Positions 42,901-51,815 of a stretch of 64,000 nt of DNA are shown piece after piece. A program made the position numbers and the translations under genes. The first letter of the stretch is position 1. The number at the start of each line of letters is the position of its first letter. The notes beneath the pieces are model-generated. The model did no database searches, was not told the DNA's origin, and was given only the letters and a program-made list of their open reading frames with translations. Source of the stretch: Microbacterium arborescens (GTDB taxonomy: Bacteria > Actinomycetota > Actinomycetes > Actinomycetales > Microbacteriaceae); contig NZ_CP128474.1 in NCBI RefSeq assembly GCF_030369635.1, positions 868,001 to 932,000 of the forward strand, in the 5' to 3' direction.

Positions 42901-44214
42901 GTGCCCGAAACTCCTCCCCATCATTCATCCTCCACCACCGGGGCGATCCGCACGCTGGGCTCGAACCCCGCGACGGCGCCCATCATGCTCCACCCGGGTG
43001 ATGCGATCCCGACCTCGCGCCGCGTCGTCTACATCATCCTGCTCGGCGCCCTCACCGCACTCGGCCCCTTCACGATCGATCTGTACCTGCCGGCCTTCCC
43101 CGCATTGGAGGCCGACTTCCAGACGACGGCCGCGGCGATCCAGCTGACCCTCACCGGGACCATGGTCGGCTTCGCGCTCGGACAGCTCATCGTCGGGCCG
43201 CTCAGCGACAAGCTCGGGCGCAGGATTCCGTTGCTGTGCGTGACCGCGTTGCATGTGCTGTCGAGCACGGCCGCTGCCATCGCCCCGACCCTCGAGCTGC
43301 TGAGCGCCGCCCGGGTCTTCATGGGCATCGGCGCAGCCGCGGGCGGCGTCGTCGCCATGGCGATCGTGCGCGACCTCTTCGGCGGACGCCGGCTCGTGGT
43401 GATGCTCAGCCGCCTGGCGCTCGTCTCCGGTGTCGCCCCGGTGGCCGCCCCGCTCGTCGGCTCGGGCCTGCTCACGGTCATGCCCTGGCGGGGCATCTTC
43501 GTCGTCCTCGCCGCCTACGGCGCAGTGATGCTGATCGCCTCTCTCTTCCTCGTGCCCGAGACCCTGCCCAAGGCGCGGCGCCGCGACAACGGTTCGGCGA
43601 CCGTGTGGCAGCGCTATCGCAGCGTCCTGAGCGACCGCATCTTCATCGGCGTGCTCATCATCGGCGGCATGACGTTCAGCGGACTGTTCTCCTACCTGTC
43701 GTCGTCGTCGTTCCTCTTCCAGCAGACGTACGGCTTCGACCCGCAGCAGTACGGCATCCTCTTCGCCGTCAACTCGCTCGGCGTCGTCCTGGGCGTGCAG
43801 ACGGCGTCGCGCCTCGCGGCCCGATTCGGTCCGCAGTGGGTCATGGCGGTCTCGACCGCCGTGCTCGTCGTCGCCGGGGCCGCGATCATCGTCACCGACC
43901 AGCTGGGTCTGGGGCTGTGGGGCACGATCGTGCCGCTGTTCTTCTTCATCACGGCATGCGGCTTCACCTTCCCCTGCGTGCAGGTGCTCGCCCTCGATCG
44001 TCACGGACGCGCGGCCGGCACCGCGGCCTCCCTCATCGGTGCCGTCAACTTCGGCGTCGCGGGCTTCATCTCGCCGCTCGCCGCGTGGATCTCGGGCGGC
44101 TCGGGCATCACGGCCACGACGATGGCCTCGGTGATGGCCGGGTGCGCCGTGGTGGCGGTGCTCTCGCTGTGGCTCGTCGTGCGTCCGCGCAGCGTCCCTC
44201 AGCTCTCTCCCTGA
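42901..44214 (+). CDS. Bcr/CflA-family MFS drug transporter
   Basis: A 437-residue 12-segment exporter. Segment 1 carries ALTALGPFTIDLYLPAFP, the Bcr/CflA hallmark, and PLSDKLGRRIPL is motif A. GTG 42901 is used: TACGAT (42852-42857) is a probable -10, which puts the transcript start near 42864, after other upstream in-frame ATGs. A conserved start at ATG 42985 is possible. It is divergent from DUF3105; 165 bp separates their starts. Confidence 0.82.
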   Translation: MPETPPHHSSSTTGAIRTLGSNPATAPIMLHPGDAIPTSRRVVYIILLGALTALGPFTIDLYLPAFPALEADFQTTAAAIQLTLTGTMVGFALGQLIVGPLSDKLGRRIPLLCVTALHVLSSTAAAIAPTLELLSAARVFMGIGAAAGGVVAMAIVRDLFGGRRLVVMLSRLALVSGVAPVAAPLVGSGLLTVMPWRGIFVVLAAYGAVMLIASLFLVPETLPKARRRDNGSATVWQRYRSVLSDRIFIGVLIIGGMTFSGLFSYLSSSSFLFQQTYGFDPQQYGILFAVNSLGVVLGVQTASRLAARFGPQWVMAVSTAVLVVAGAAIIVTDQLGLGLWGTIVPLFFFITACGFTFPCVQVLALDRHGRAAGTAASLIGAVNFGVAGFISPLAAWISGGSGITATTMASVMAGCAVVAVLSLWLVVRPRSVPQLSP

Positions 44215-44272
44215 TCGCCGCGTCCAGCGCAAGGGGCGACGTCCAATCGGCCATCGTCGACACAATGGACCG

Positions 44273-44932
44273 ATGAACGCCGCCCCTGCCACCGATCCCC
44301 GCCGGCTCTGGCCGCGTCGAGCCATCCTGGGAGCCGTCCTCATTGTGGCCGGCGCGCTGCTGGGGTGGTGGCTGTTCACGCAGCTCGGCCAGCCTTTCGC
44401 CATCGACCGGTGGTGGAACGAGACGCTGCCCGCCGACCCGGGCGCCGTCGGCCTCGTGTTCGGGCTCGTGATGAACCGGATTGGCGGCACGTGGGTCGGG
44501 GTCTTCGCGATCCCGATCGCGGTGGCCGTGGTGCTGATCGTGCTGCGTCGGCCCTGGGCCGCTGGCTACTTCATCGTGGCGTCGGCGGTGAGCGCGCTCA
44601 TCGTGCAGCTGATCAAGAACCTCGTCGACCGGGCCCGGCCCGAAGACATCCTGGTGACGACCGACGCGGGGTCATACCCGTCGGGGCATACGGCCAACGC
44701 GGCCACGATCGCGGTGGTGGCCGTCATCCTCTTCCCTCGCATTTGGGTCGCGCTCATCGGAATCGCCTGGACTCTGCTCATGGCGCTCAGCCGCACGGTC
44801 GTGCACGCGCACTGGCTCTCCGACACGGTCGGGGGGATGCTGCTGGGGGCCGGGGTCGCGCTCGTGATCGCCGCGATGTTCACCGAACAGCTGGAACGGG
44901 AACGCCGTGCCGTGGGGGAGCGTCGGGGCTAG
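44273..44932 (+). CDS. PAP2-family membrane phosphatase
   Basis: A 219-residue integral membrane phosphatase with about five or six segments. The three PAP2 motifs are KNLVDRARP near 113, SYPSGHTAN near 130 and SRTVVHAHWLSD near 170, with the catalytic His residues. It would remove phosphate from lipid or isoprenoid phosphates on the outer face. CACAAT ends 6 bp before ATG 44273, so translation may be leaderless. Confidence 0.88.
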   Translation: MNAAPATDPRRLWPRRAILGAVLIVAGALLGWWLFTQLGQPFAIDRWWNETLPADPGAVGLVFGLVMNRIGGTWVGVFAIPIAVAVVLIVLRRPWAAGYFIVASAVSALIVQLIKNLVDRARPEDILVTTDAGSYPSGHTANAATIAVVAVILFPRIWVALIGIAWTLLMALSRTVVHAHWLSDTVGGMLLGAGVALVIAAMFTEQLERERRAVGERRG

Positions 44933-44942
44933 GCTCGCCCCC

Positions 44943-46835
44943 ATGAGCGTCTCGCCCGATGGCCCGGCCGTTCCCTCCGACGACGCGGTGGCCGCTGCAG
45001 ACCTTGCCCGGCTGCGTGCGGAGGCGGATGCCGCCGAGGCGGCTCTCGTCGCCGCCCGCGCGCGGGCCGCTCTGGCGGCCGCCGAAGCGGAGGCGGCCCG
45101 GGCAGCGGCATCGCTCCCGCCCGGCGCGGCGGCCGCCGCGCCCTCGGCCGCCGGCGCCGAGCCTGCGGTGATCGGGGGAGCGGTGGGCCCGCTCGAGGCG
45201 CCGGAGGTCGACGCGATTCGACAGGGCTACGCGTTCGAGGGGCCGGCGCTCGAGCTCGGAGCGCTTCTGAACGGCGAGCCGCAACGCGATGCGCCCGTTC
45301 GCATCCCCCTCGCGATGACGAACCGTCACGGCCTCGTCGCCGGCGCGACCGGTACAGGCAAGACCCGCACCCTCCAGGTTCTCGTGGAGCAGCTGGCGGC
45401 CAACGGCGTGCCCGTGTTCGCCGCCGACATCAAGGGCGATCTCTCGGGGCTGGCCTCACCGGGCGAGGCCGACGAGAAGCTCGTCTCACGGACCCGCGCG
45501 ATCGGCCAGGACTGGTCGCCACGCTCGTTCGCGGCGGAGTTCCTCGCTCTCGGCGACCGAGGAACGGGGACACCCGTTCGCGCCACGGTGTCGGGCTTCG
45601 GTCCCCTGCTGCTGAGCCGCGTGCTCGGATTGAACGCCACGCAGGAGTCGAGTCTCGGCCTCGTCTTCCACTACGCCGACGCGAACGGCCTCGCCCTCGT
45701 CGATCTCTCCGACCTCCGAGCGGTGCTGACCTACCTCACCAGCGACGACGGCAAGCCCGAGCTCGCCGAACTCGGCGGGCTCTCGAAGGCCACGGCCGGC
45801 GTCATCCTGCGCGAGCTCATCACCTTCGCCGACGCCGGGGCGGACGTCTTCTTCGGCGAACCGGAGTTCGATGTCCCCGACCTCATGCGCACGACCGACA
45901 CCGGCGAGGGCGTCGTCACCCTGCTCGAGGTGCCCGGGGTCGCCGACCAGCCGGTGCTCTATTCGACGTTCCTCATGTACCTGTTGGCGGAGCTGTTCGA
46001 GGTGCTGCCCGAGGTGGGTGACCGCGACAAGCCCGAGCTCGTGTTCTTCTTCGACGAGGCGCATCTGCTGTTCCGCGACGCCTCGAAGGACTTCCTGTCC
46101 GCCGTGGTCCAGACGGTCCGGCTGATCCGATCGAAGGGTGTCGGCGTCTTCTTCGTCACGCAGACGCCCAAGGATGTGCCATCGGATGTGCTGGCACAGC
46201 TCGGCTCGCGCGTGCAGCACGCGCTGCGCGCCTTCACCCCCGACGACGCCAAAGCGCTGCGGGCGAGCGTCGGCACCTACCCGCGATCGGGCTACGACCT
46301 CGAGCGGGTGTTGCAGGAGCTCGGAACCGGCGAGGCCGTCGTGACCGTGATGAACGAGAGGGGCGCGCCGACTCCCGTCGCGTGGACCCGGCTGCGCGCG
46401 CCGCAGGCCCTGATGTCGCCCGCCGCCCCTGCGGACATCGAGGCCCGGGTGGCGGCATCCGAGATCCGGCCGCGCTACGCCGAGGCGATCGATCGCGAAT
46501 CGGCACGCGAGATCCTGACCGCTCGCATGAACGCCGCGCAGGCGGCCCTCGATGCGGCCGAGGCGGAGGCCGCGCGCCGCAAGGCCGAGCAGGACGCCGC
46601 GAAGCTGCGGGCGAAGGCGGATGCCGCCTACGCCAAGCAGCTCGCCGCCATCCGCAAGCAGGCGGCGGCCGACGAGGCGAAGGAGCGACGCGACCACGAC
46701 CGGATGCTGCGGAGCATGACCTCCAACACGCGCTCGCGCACGAAGACGCCGGCAGAGCAGATCCTCGGCTCTCGTGCCGCGCGGGAAGTGCTCACCGGCG
46801 TCATCCGGGGCATCTTCGGCACCGGACGGCGCTGA
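44943..46835 (+). CDS. HerA-like AAA ATPase (DUF853/YjgR)
   Basis: A 630-residue P-loop ATPase. Residues 1-70 are an Ala/Glu-rich coiled coil, the Walker A is GATGTGKTRT near 137, Walker B FFFDEAHLLF near 370 and the C-terminal 80 residues are another charged coiled coil. These proteins resemble HerA/FtsK-type DNA translocases, but the cellular role of DUF853 is not established. TAGGCT ends 7 bp before ATG 44943, suggesting a leaderless mRNA. It overlaps nothing and is convergent with the transporter at 46856. Confidence 0.86.
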   Translation: MSVSPDGPAVPSDDAVAAADLARLRAEADAAEAALVAARARAALAAAEAEAARAAASLPPGAAAAAPSAAGAEPAVIGGAVGPLEAPEVDAIRQGYAFEGPALELGALLNGEPQRDAPVRIPLAMTNRHGLVAGATGTGKTRTLQVLVEQLAANGVPVFAADIKGDLSGLASPGEADEKLVSRTRAIGQDWSPRSFAAEFLALGDRGTGTPVRATVSGFGPLLLSRVLGLNATQESSLGLVFHYADANGLALVDLSDLRAVLTYLTSDDGKPELAELGGLSKATAGVILRELITFADAGADVFFGEPEFDVPDLMRTTDTGEGVVTLLEVPGVADQPVLYSTFLMYLLAELFEVLPEVGDRDKPELVFFFDEAHLLFRDASKDFLSAVVQTVRLIRSKGVGVFFVTQTPKDVPSDVLAQLGSRVQHALRAFTPDDAKALRASVGTYPRSGYDLERVLQELGTGEAVVTVMNERGAPTPVAWTRLRAPQALMSPAAPADIEARVAASEIRPRYAEAIDRESAREILTARMNAAQAALDAAEAEAARRKAEQDAAKLRAKADAAYAKQLAAIRKQAAADEAKERRDHDRMLRSMTSNTRSRTKTPAEQILGSRAAREVLTGVIRGIFGTGRR

Positions 46836-46855
46836 AGCGCGAGAGGGACAGCGCC
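46828..46855. terminator. Short convergent hairpin
   Basis: GGCGCTG (46828-46834) pairs with CAGCGCC (46849-46855) in the 20-bp gap between convergent genes. Confidence 0.45.
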
Positions 46856-48331
46856 TCAGGACCGGAGGATGTCGAGCGGCATCGTCGAGGTGTCGATACG
46901 CGGGTCGTCGTCTTGCCCCGCGACGAGAGCCTCGGCCTCGGCGACGGTCTCGACCGTCGGCACCGAGCCGAGCAGGGGACGCTGCGCGGTCTCGCGCATC
47001 GCGAACAGCGCGACGGCCGCCAGCGCCGAGAAGAACATGATGTAGAACGCGGGCATGTAGGTGTTGCCGGTCCACTCGATGAGCGCCTGACTGAACAGCG
47101 GCGTCGTGCCGCCGAAGAGCGACACCGCGAGGTTGTACGCGATGCCCATGGCGCCGAAGCGGGTCGCGGTCGGGAACAGCGCCGGCAGGGCACTCGCCGA
47201 GATCGCGACGAACAGCGCGACCGGCACGGCGATGATGCCCAGGGCCACGAAGACGGCCCACAGCTCGCCGATCTGCATGATCGCGAACGCCGGGATGGTC
47301 AGCACGAGTGATGCGCCGATCGCGAAGGCGTAGACGCGCCGGCGGCCGAACCGGTCGCTGAGCCGACCGACGAACGGCAGGGTCGCCGACATCACGACCA
47401 GCACCGGAACGGTCGCCACCGCGGCCGAGAGGTTCGAGAGACCGACCTCCTTCTCGAGGTAGGTCGGCATGTAGCTGGTCAATGCGTACCCTGCGGTGTT
47501 GGTCGCGGCGACGATGGCCACGGCGACGAGGATCGTCCGCCAGTGGTGGCGCAGGATGCCGCCGATGCCGTGGCGGGCCATCGGGTCGTCCTTGCGGGGC
47601 GGCGCGGCCGATTCCGACTCCTGCTCGAACGCGGGGGTCTCGGGGATGCGCAGCCGGAACCAGATGGCGACGATGCCCAGGGGGATGGCGACGAGGAACG
47701 GGATGCGCCAGCCGCCGTCGACCATCGCGTCCGGCCCCCAGAGGCCCTGGGTGATGAGGGTGGTCACCGCGACGACCGTGGCACCGGCTGCGAAGCCGAC
47801 GTACGAGCCGACGTCGAGCCACGATGCCCAGAAGCCGCGCGAGCGGTCGGGGGAGAACTCGGTGACGTAGGTCGAGGCCCCCGCGTACTCGCCACCGGTC
47901 GAGAAGCCCTGCACCATCTTCAGCACATACAGGGGCACGACCGCCCAGATGCCGATCTGCGCGGATGTGGGGAGCAGACCGATGAGTGCCGTCGCGGTCG
48001 CCATCATCGCCATCGTGAGGAACAGGACCTTCTGACGCCCGATCCGGTCGCCGAGAGGTCCGAGCACGATGCCACCGAGGGGCCGCACGAGGAACGAGAC
48101 GGCGAATCCGAGCAGCGTCACGAGAAGCCCCCAGGGGTCGGGGATGTCCTCGGCGAACACGACGGTCAGGGTCACGGCGAGGTAGCCGTAGATGCCGAAG
48201 TCGAACCACTCCATGAAGTTCCCGACCACGGTCCCCGAGATCGCGGTGCGGACCTTCTTGCGTTCGACGACGATGACGTCATCGACCTCGAGACGTCGGC
48301 GGGCAGGCCGCTTCGTGCGCGTGCGTGACAT
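46856..48331 (-). CDS. MHS-family metabolite:proton symporter (MFS)
   Basis: A 491-residue transporter with 12 segments. GNFMEWFDFGIYGYLA near 40 is the MHS hallmark and GDRIGRQKVLFLTM motif A. The family carries organic acids, proline or betaine. GGAGGAG precedes ATG 48331; the frame is open further upstream without conserved text. The 233-bp gap to the divergent gene at 48565 contains only GC-rich sequence and promoters. Confidence 0.85.
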   Translation of the reverse strand: MSRTRTKRPARRRLEVDDVIVVERKKVRTAISGTVVGNFMEWFDFGIYGYLAVTLTVVFAEDIPDPWGLLVTLLGFAVSFLVRPLGGIVLGPLGDRIGRQKVLFLTMAMMATATALIGLLPTSAQIGIWAVVPLYVLKMVQGFSTGGEYAGASTYVTEFSPDRSRGFWASWLDVGSYVGFAAGATVVAVTTLITQGLWGPDAMVDGGWRIPFLVAIPLGIVAIWFRLRIPETPAFEQESESAAPPRKDDPMARHGIGGILRHHWRTILVAVAIVAATNTAGYALTSYMPTYLEKEVGLSNLSAAVATVPVLVVMSATLPFVGRLSDRFGRRRVYAFAIGASLVLTIPAFAIMQIGELWAVFVALGIIAVPVALFVAISASALPALFPTATRFGAMGIAYNLAVSLFGGTTPLFSQALIEWTGNTYMPAFYIMFFSALAAVALFAMRETAQRPLLGSVPTVETVAEAEALVAGQDDDPRIDTSTMPLDILRS

Positions 48332-48564
48332 ATTCGGTTCTCCTCCGGCAGCGCCGCCGGGCTCGGGTCGCCAGACGACTGTCCTTCGCTCACGGGAGCG
48401 TAGCCCCGCGGCAGGGGGCCCACGCAAGCTCGCGGTCCGACGTTGCGATCGGGCGGGCGCTCGCCTATCGTGCGCGCGGGGCGCCGCTGGTGTCATCACC
48501 GACCGATCGACCGAGGCGTGTCAAGTCATGTCGGTCGATGCTCGGCGGCGCCTACCGTCTGATC

Positions 48565-50178
48565 ATGACCGAGCTGACCGCACCCACCGGACACGAGCCC
48601 GAGCTGCGAGCGCAGCCTCGATCGGACGGATCCGCCCCCCGAGCCCTCGTCCTCGGCGCCACCGGCTACATCGGCGGGCGCTTGGTGCCGCGCCTCGTCG
48701 CGGCCGGATACCGTGTGCGCGTGCTGGCACGCACCCCCGAACGCGTCGCGAGCTTTCCGTGGGGAGACGCCGTCGAGATCGTCGGAGGCTCGGCCGACGA
48801 CGCGGAGGCCGTCGCCGAAGCCGTCGACGACGTGGATGTCGTGTACTACCTCATCCATTCGATGGGAGCGGGTGCCGGATTCGAGGAAGCCGACGAGCGG
48901 GCGGCCCGCACCGTCGCCGAGGCCGCCGCGGCGGCATCCGTGAAGCGCATCGTCTACCTGGGCGGACTGCACCCCTCCGACGCCGAGCTGTCGCCGCACC
49001 TGCGGTCGCGCGTGGAGGTCGGCGAGATCCTGCTGGCGTCGGGGGTGCCCACGCTCGTGCTGCAGGCAGGTGTCGTCATCGGCTCGGGGTCGGCATCGTT
49101 CGAGATGGTGCGTCACCTCACCGACGTCCTGCCGTACATGCCGGCGCCGAAGTGGGTGCGAAACCGCATCCAGCCGATCGCGGTCCGCGACGTCCTGCAC
49201 TACCTCCTCGGCGCGGCTCGCGTCGATCCCGACCTGAACCGTGCCGTCGACATCGGCGGGCCCGATGTCCTGCGCTACGGGCAGATGATGAACGGGTACG
49301 CCCTCGAGGCGGGCCTGCGCCAGCGGGCGATCGCAGCCCTGCCGGTGCTGACGCCGGGGCTGGCCTCGCACTGGGTCAACCTGGTGACGCCGGTGCCGCG
49401 CGCCATCGCGCGTCCGCTGATCGCGTCGCTCCAGAACGAGTGCGTCATGGACGATCACGACATCGACGCGATCATCCCGCAGCCCGAGGACGGCCTCACG
49501 TCGTATCGGACGAGTGTGCGACTGGCGCTCCACCGCATGGACGCCGACGAGGTCGAGACGAGCTGGCAGGACGCCGATGTGCTCGGTGCGCCGAGCGACC
49601 CTCTGCCGAGCGACCCCGAGTGGGCGGGCCGGACGGTATTCACGGACGAGCGGTCCGCCGAGACCAGCGCATCGCCCGAGCGGCTGTGGGAGGTCATCGC
49701 CGGAATCGGTGGGACGAATGGCTGGTACTCCGCTCGCGCGCTGTGGGAGATCCGCGGCTGGATGGACCGCCTGGTCGGCGGCATCGGTCTCGCACGTGGC
49801 CGCCGAAGCCGGGGCAAGGTGCGGGTGGGGGATGCGATCGACTTCTGGCGGGTGGAGGCTGTCGAGGACGGGCGCCTGCTGCGTCTGCGTGCGGAGATGC
49901 GCGTGCCCGGCGAGGCCTGGCTCGAGCTCAAGGTCGCCCCGCGCGAGGGGGGTGCCCGGTACGAGCAGCGCGCGATCTTCTTCCCCCGCGGGCTGGCGGG
50001 GCGACTGTACTGGCTCGGCGTGCTGCCGTTCCACGGACTGATCTTCACGGCGATGGCCACGCGCATCACCGAGATGGCCGAGGGGAAGGTGGAGGAGGGG
50101 CGGATCGCGGTCGAGAGCGCGCACGCCGACGACGACTCCGCCTCATCAGATGCGGGCACTCCTAGGGTGGGGTCATGA
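48565..50178 (+). CDS. SDR-type NAD(P)-binding protein with C-terminal DUF2867 domain
   Basis: A 537-residue fusion. The N-terminal extended short-chain dehydrogenase fold has GATGYIGGRLV near 31 and lacks the classical YxxxK pair, as in NmrA-like proteins. The C-terminal DUF2867 domain (about 355-510, GGTNGWYSARALWEIRGWMDR) is an SRPBCC-like ligand pocket. TACCGT ends 6 bp before ATG 48565, suggesting leaderless translation. The end overlaps mogA by 4 bp. Function unknown. Confidence 0.8.
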   Translation: MTELTAPTGHEPELRAQPRSDGSAPRALVLGATGYIGGRLVPRLVAAGYRVRVLARTPERVASFPWGDAVEIVGGSADDAEAVAEAVDDVDVVYYLIHSMGAGAGFEEADERAARTVAEAAAAASVKRIVYLGGLHPSDAELSPHLRSRVEVGEILLASGVPTLVLQAGVVIGSGSASFEMVRHLTDVLPYMPAPKWVRNRIQPIAVRDVLHYLLGAARVDPDLNRAVDIGGPDVLRYGQMMNGYALEAGLRQRAIAALPVLTPGLASHWVNLVTPVPRAIARPLIASLQNECVMDDHDIDAIIPQPEDGLTSYRTSVRLALHRMDADEVETSWQDADVLGAPSDPLPSDPEWAGRTVFTDERSAETSASPERLWEVIAGIGGTNGWYSARALWEIRGWMDRLVGGIGLARGRRSRGKVRVGDAIDFWRVEAVEDGRLLRLRAEMRVPGEAWLELKVAPREGGARYEQRAIFFPRGLAGRLYWLGVLPFHGLIFTAMATRITEMAEGKVEEGRIAVESAHADDDSASSDAGTPRVGS

Positions 50179-50651
50179 GCCGCTTCGCCACCGTCATCAC
50201 CGTGTCCGACCGATCAGCGCACGGTGAACGCCCGGACACGGCGGGTCCCGTCGCCGTCGAGGCCCTGCGCGGCGCGGGGTGGGAGTGCGGCGACCCGACG
50301 GTCGTCGCCGATGGCGTCGCCTCGGTCGCGGAGGCTCTGCGCGCCGCGATCGCCGCGGGTGCGCGCCTCATCGTCACGACGGGCGGCACAGGTGTGGCGC
50401 CGCGCGACGAGACGCCCGAAGCCACCGGCGAGGTCATCGAACGCGAGCTGCCGGGCGTGGCCGAAGAGCTGCGCCGACGCGGGGTCGTCGAGACCCCCAC
50501 GGCCGTCCTGTCGCGCGGGCGTGCGGGGGTGGCCGGTGGGACGCTGATCGTGAACCTGCCGGGGTCGCCCCGGGCCGTGGCATCCGGTATGGATGTGGTG
50601 ACGGGCATCGCCGGGCATGTCATCGCCCAGCTCGACGGGCACGATCACTGA
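50175..50651 (+). CDS. mogA: Molybdopterin adenylyltransferase (MogA/MoaB)
   Basis: A 158-residue enzyme that adenylates molybdopterin. TTGGTGVAPRDETPEAT near 68 is the family signature and NLPGSPRA near 130 the second. TAGGGT ends 6 bp before ATG 50175, so it may also have a leaderless internal promoter. The stop shares a base with moaE. Confidence 0.9.
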   Translation: MSRFATVITVSDRSAHGERPDTAGPVAVEALRGAGWECGDPTVVADGVASVAEALRAAIAAGARLIVTTGGTGVAPRDETPEATGEVIERELPGVAEELRRRGVVETPTAVLSRGRAGVAGGTLIVNLPGSPRAVASGMDVVTGIAGHVIAQLDGHDH

Positions 50652-51079
50652 TGGGCGAGATCCGCATCGCCCGCATCACCGCCGAGCCTCTCGATGTGTC
50701 GCAGCACCTCGAGGCCGTCGAGTCCGCCGCGGTCGGGGCCGTGACGAGCTTCGTCGGAACCGTGCGCGATCACGACCCGGATGCCGCGGGCACGGTCGCC
50801 GCGCTGCACTACGAGGCTCATCCCGACGCCGAGGCGACGCTGCGTGCGATCGCGGACACCGCGCTCGCCGGACGTGACGGTGCGGTCGCGGTCAGCCACC
50901 GCGTCGGCGACCTCGGAGTGGGGGATGCGGCGGTCGTCATCGCGGTGGGCACGGCGCACCGGGATGACGCGTTCGAGGTGTGCCGTGGGCTGATCGAGGC
51001 GATCAAACGTGAGCTGCCGATCTGGAAGCAGCAGATCGAGGCCGACGGCACGACCGCGTGGAAGGGGATCGGCGGCTGA
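50651..51079 (+). CDS. moaE: Molybdopterin synthase catalytic subunit
   Basis: A 142-residue MoaE, the catalytic subunit that transfers sulfur from MoaD to cyclic pyranopterin. TSFVGTVRDHD near 36, HRVGDLGVGDAAVVIAV near 85 and KRELPIWKQQ near 118 with the active-site Lys are present. It is convergent with moaD, its partner. Confidence 0.93.
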   Translation: MGEIRIARITAEPLDVSQHLEAVESAAVGAVTSFVGTVRDHDPDAAGTVAALHYEAHPDAEATLRAIADTALAGRDGAVAVSHRVGDLGVGDAAVVIAVGTAHRDDAFEVCRGLIEAIKRELPIWKQQIEADGTTAWKGIGG

Positions 51080-51098
51080 TCGCTGAGCGCCGGCAGTC

Positions 51099-51332
51099 TC
51101 AGCCGCCGGCGAACGGCGGCAGGATGTCGATGGTGACGTCGGGGCCGATCTCGGTGGCGTCGGCGACGCGCGCACCGTCGACCAGCACGGCGCACTTGGG
51201 CAGGATCGCTCCCAGCCCCGGACGTTCGCGAGACAGCGCGTCGCGCAGGGCGCCGAGGGTGATCTCGGAGCGGTCCTCGTCGTTCCGTCCGGCGCGCTCG
51301 GCCGCGGCGGCGAAGTAGCGCACGCGGGCCAT
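51099..51332 (-). CDS. moaD: Molybdopterin synthase sulfur carrier subunit
   Basis: A 77-residue ubiquitin-fold protein ending in Gly-Gly, as required for thiocarboxylate formation by the MoeB-like enzyme. ILPPFAGG is the C-terminus. It shares a base with the moaC stop. Confidence 0.92.
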   Translation of the reverse strand: MARVRYFAAAAERAGRNDEDRSEITLGALRDALSRERPGLGAILPKCAVLVDGARVADATEIGPDVTIDILPPFAGG

Positions 51333-51811
51333 CAGGCGTCCCCGCCGGGACGCCGCCAGTCACCGCTGCGGCCACCGGACTTCGCCGTGATGCGAACGTG
51401 CTCGATCGAGGTCGCCTTGTCGATGCCTTTCACCATGTCGACCACGGCGAGGGCTGCGACCGCCACCGAGGTGAGCGCCTCCATCTCGACGCCGGTCCGG
51501 TCGGCGGTGCGCGCCGTCGCCTCGATCTCGATGCCCTCGTCGGTGATGTCGAGGTCGACGACGACCCCGTGCACGCCGATCACGTGGGCGAGAGGCAGCA
51601 GTTCGGGGGTGCGCTTGGCGGCCTGGATGCCGGCGATGCGAGCCACGGCGAGGACATCGCCCTTCGGCACGGTGCCGTCACGCAGCGCGGCGACGACCTC
51701 GGGCGAACAGCGGACGAAGCCGCGAGCGGTCGCCGCGCGGACGGTCGGCTGCTTCGCGGTGACGTCGACCATGCGGGCGTGACCGGCGTCGTCGAGGTGG
51801 GTGAAGCTCAT
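51332..51811 (-). CDS. moaC: Cyclic pyranopterin monophosphate synthase
   Basis: A 159-residue MoaC that, with MoaA, makes cPMP. KGDVLAVARIAGIQAAKRTPELLPLAHVI and GVEMEALTSVAVAALAVVDMVKG are the catalytic regions. It lies 4 bp after moeA. No moaA is in the window. Confidence 0.93.
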   Translation of the reverse strand: MSFTHLDDAGHARMVDVTAKQPTVRAATARGFVRCSPEVVAALRDGTVPKGDVLAVARIAGIQAAKRTPELLPLAHVIGVHGVVVDLDITDEGIEIEATARTADRTGVEMEALTSVAVAALAVVDMVKGIDKATSIEHVRITAKSGGRSGDWRRPGGDA

Positions 51812-51815
51812 GCCC

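Noticed and set aside
45486..48209. A 907-residue minus-strand open frame
   Set aside because: It is a frame-shifted shadow of the MHS transporter and antisense to DUF853.
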